A stretch of 8,030 nucleotides of DNA from DASQLQ01 sp035629935 (GTDB lineage: Bacteria > Actinomycetota > CADDZG01 > WHSQ01): positions 1-8,030 of the forward strand of contig DASQLQ010000118.1 of NCBI GenBank assembly GCA_035629935.1, written 5' to 3'. How positions within the stretch are numbered: position 1 is the first letter of the stretch; every line of letters starts with the position of its first letter. A model generated the notes under the pieces. It saw only the letters and a list, made by a program, of their open reading frames with translations, was not told the DNA's origin and did not search any database. A program made the position numbers and the translations under genes. Positions 6,843 to 8,030 of the stretch are shown one piece after another.

Positions 6843-6851
6843 GCCGAGGGG

Positions 6852-7706
6852 TTAGCCCGCGATGCGGACTGTGTCTGTCACGCCCCACATGAATGACGAA
6901 AGCATCAGGTTCAAGAGGTTCACAACGACGATCGAAGCCCGGATCGCCTTACCGACGGCAACGCCGACGCCGGCCGGGCCCCCGGTTGCGTGGAACCCGT
7001 AATAGCAGTGGATCAATGCAACTGCCGTGGCGAACGTCATCGCTTTGATCAGCGAATAGAAGACGTCCTGCGCCGGTAAGAACAGCGTGAAGTAGTGGGC
7101 ATAGGTCCCCCCCGAAAGACCCAGGAGCTTCGTGACCACCAGCTCCGTGGCGAGGTAGGAGGAGAACAGGGAGATCAGATACAGCGGGGTGATCGCGACG
7201 AGCGCCGCGATGATCCTGGTCGAGATCAGGTAGGGGATCGGTCGCACTGCCATGACCTCGAGGGCATCGATCTCTTCGTTCACGCGCATGGCTCCCAGCT
7301 CGGCAGTGAAACCTGCGCCGACCTGGGCAGCCAACGTCACGCCCGCGATGAGGGGCGTGATCTCACGCGTGTTGGCGAACGCGCTCACGAAACCGGTGAA
7401 GGCCTCCGCTCCGATCAACTGCAGCCCTTTGAAGCCTTCCAACCCGACCTGGGTGCCTGTGAAGAACGCCATGAAGAAGATGACGCCGGCGGTCCCGGCT
7501 CCCACGATCAATGCGCCGGATCCCATGGTGATCTCGGAGATCAGCCGGGCGATCTCGCCGCCATGTCTGAGGGCAAGCACCGTTTCACCGAGAGATTTGG
7601 CCAAGAACGACATCTGATCGCCGATGTTGACGAGCTTGTCGATCCCCGTGTTGATCATGCGTCCGGGAGCTCCGAACGTGCGCTGGACGCGACCTGCGAC
7701 TGCCAT
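6852..7706 (-). CDS. yrbEB: YrbE/MlaE-family lipid ABC permease, second of the pair
   Basis: This complete 284-residue membrane protein has the usual length for actinobacterial YrbE permeases (MlaE domain, roughly residues 45-280). An amphipathic N-terminal stretch (about 1-50) precedes five or so hydrophobic segments. The family signature spans residues 128-151: QVGAGFTAELGAMRVNEEID followed by ALEV. It contains the EExDAL motif (144-149), the cytoplasmic coupling segment thought to contact the ATPase. A second conserved loop, CYYGFHATGGPAGVG, lies at 234-248 and is shared with the upstream permease. ATG at 7706 is chosen because it follows the previous stop by 3 bases. Its upstream GGGTAG is only a weak ribosome-binding site, so translation probably depends on ribosomes leaving yrbEA. 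The protein would form the transmembrane half of the lipid transporter together with YrbEA. No ATPase gene is in the window, as is usual for mce operons, where the MceG/Mkl-type ATPase is encoded elsewhere. Confidence 0.96.
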   Translation of the reverse strand: MAVAGRVQRTFGAPGRMINTGIDKLVNIGDQMSFLAKSLGETVLALRHGGEIARLISEITMGSGALIVGAGTAGVIFFMAFFTGTQVGLEGFKGLQLIGAEAFTGFVSAFANTREITPLIAGVTLAAQVGAGFTAELGAMRVNEEIDALEVMAVRPIPYLISTRIIAALVAITPLYLISLFSSYLATELVVTKLLGLSGGTYAHYFTLFLPAQDVFYSLIKAMTFATAVALIHCYYGFHATGGPAGVGVAVGKAIRASIVVVNLLNLMLSSFMWGVTDTVRIAG

Positions 7707-7709
7707 CGT

Positions 7710-8030
7710 CTACCCGAACTTCTGGGGGACGATGGCGAAGTACAGCGCGGTCAGGATGAAGTTCACGAAGAAGATCAACATGAACGTGACGACGACGGCA
7801 CGGTTGACCGCATCGCCCACCCCTTTTGGGCCACCCTTCGCATAGAACCCGAAGTAGCAGGCCACCATCGCAGCGAGCAACCCGAATATGCCGGCTTTGA
7901 GGATCGCGACGACCAGGTCGGCCGTCTGCGCCAGGAGTCCGAAGCTCGCGAGGTACGCGCCCGGCGTCCCGCCCTGGATGATCACATTGAAGAAGTAGCC
8001 ACCTCCGATGCCCGCAACGGAGACGAACCC
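7710..8030 (-). CDS. yrbEA: YrbE/MlaE-family lipid ABC permease, first of the pair (3' end only)
   Basis: This is the C-terminal 106 residues of an integral membrane permease of the MlaE/YrbE family. The reading frame is open to the right edge, so the N-terminal half, including the coupling-helix region, is not visible. The visible part is almost all hydrophobic, with about three membrane segments. They are separated by a loop carrying CYFGFYAKGGPKGVG (visible residues 58-72), which closely matches CYYGFHATGGPAGVG in the downstream yrbEB product, so the two permeases are paralogues. A GTG at 7985 could be read as a start, but family-like sequence (GFVSVAGIGGGYFF) continues upstream of it, so it is internal. 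The TAG stop lies 3 bases before the yrbEB ATG. In Mce complexes two different YrbE proteins form the inner-membrane channel under the MCE ring. It is called the A copy from its position, first in the operon. Confidence 0.93.
   Translation of the reverse strand, partial: GFVSVAGIGGGYFFNVIIQGGTPGAYLASFGLLAQTADLVVAILKAGIFGLLAAMVACYFGFYAKGGPKGVGDAVNRAVVVTFMLIFFVNFILTALYFAIVPQKFG

Noticed and set aside
6822..6851. Terminator or internal promoter in the yrbEB-mceA gap
   Set aside because: The 30 bases contain no convincing hairpin, U-run or promoter boxes, only the ribosome-binding site.
5827..6855. A 342-codon open frame on the plus strand opposite mceA
   Set aside because: It lies wholly antisense to a clear MCE gene, its translation is rich in Ser, Arg and Pro without domain-like pattern, and such frames arise because the coding strand rarely uses TTA, CTA and TCA codons.
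1..8030. A wholly new system, mobile element, CRISPR array or RNA gene
   Set aside because: The window is filled by a recognisable actinobacterial mce operon on one strand, with no direct nucleotide repeats, inverted repeats, transposase or tRNA-like segments seen by eye.

Overview
The window is a stretch of a single mce (mammalian cell entry) lipid-transporter operon. All genes read on the minus strand, so transcription runs from position 8030 towards position 1. In order of transcription they are: the 3' end of a first YrbE/MlaE permease gene (7710-8030, cut by the right edge), a complete second permease gene yrbEB (6852-7706), and then the six MCE-domain genes mceA (5685-6821), mceB (4702-5688), mceC (3728-4702), mceD (2259-3731), mceE (1177-2262) and mceF (1-1190, cut by the left edge before its stop codon). 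There is no gene-free stretch longer than 30 bases and no RNA gene, mobile element, CRISPR array, promoter or terminator that can be supported.

The layout yrbEA-yrbEB-mceABCDEF, with six different MCE subunits each carrying one MCE domain, is the actinobacterial form of the system. Gram-negative MlaD, PqiB and LetB systems are built differently. G+C content is high (about 60% by eye), with GTC/CTC/CGG-type codons throughout, which also fits Actinobacteria. The sequence does not show whether the host makes mycolic acids. The proteins do not look close enough to Mycobacterium to name a genus, so an environmental actinobacterium is a reasonable guess. The operon's substrate (sterol, fatty acid, phospholipid) cannot be read from the sequence.

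The genes are packed for coupled translation. ATGA overlaps join mceA/B, mceC/D and mceD/E, a TGATG joins mceB/C, mceE/F overlap by 14 bases, and yrbEA/yrbEB are 3 bases apart. Only yrbEB/mceA has a real gap (30 bases), and there the mceA start codon is ambiguous. By analogy with the mycobacterial Mce1 complex, two YrbE permeases would sit in the inner membrane, powered by an ATPase (MceG/Mkl type, not encoded here). Six Mce subunits, A to F, would form a ring of MCE domains followed by a long helical tube that carries lipid across the periplasm. MceE carries a lipoprotein signal; the other five have an N-terminal membrane anchor.

The most interesting observation is in the helical parts. In all six Mce proteins the hydrophobic anchor positions after the MCE domain repeat with the same spacing, 18-21-21-21-25-21 residues. 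This is three heptads per step, with one 4-residue insertion at the same place in every subunit. Beyond the last repeat all six carry paired cysteines. MceD alone adds a long charged and Pro/Gly/Ala-rich extension that ends in a tryptophan/phenylalanine-rich tail.
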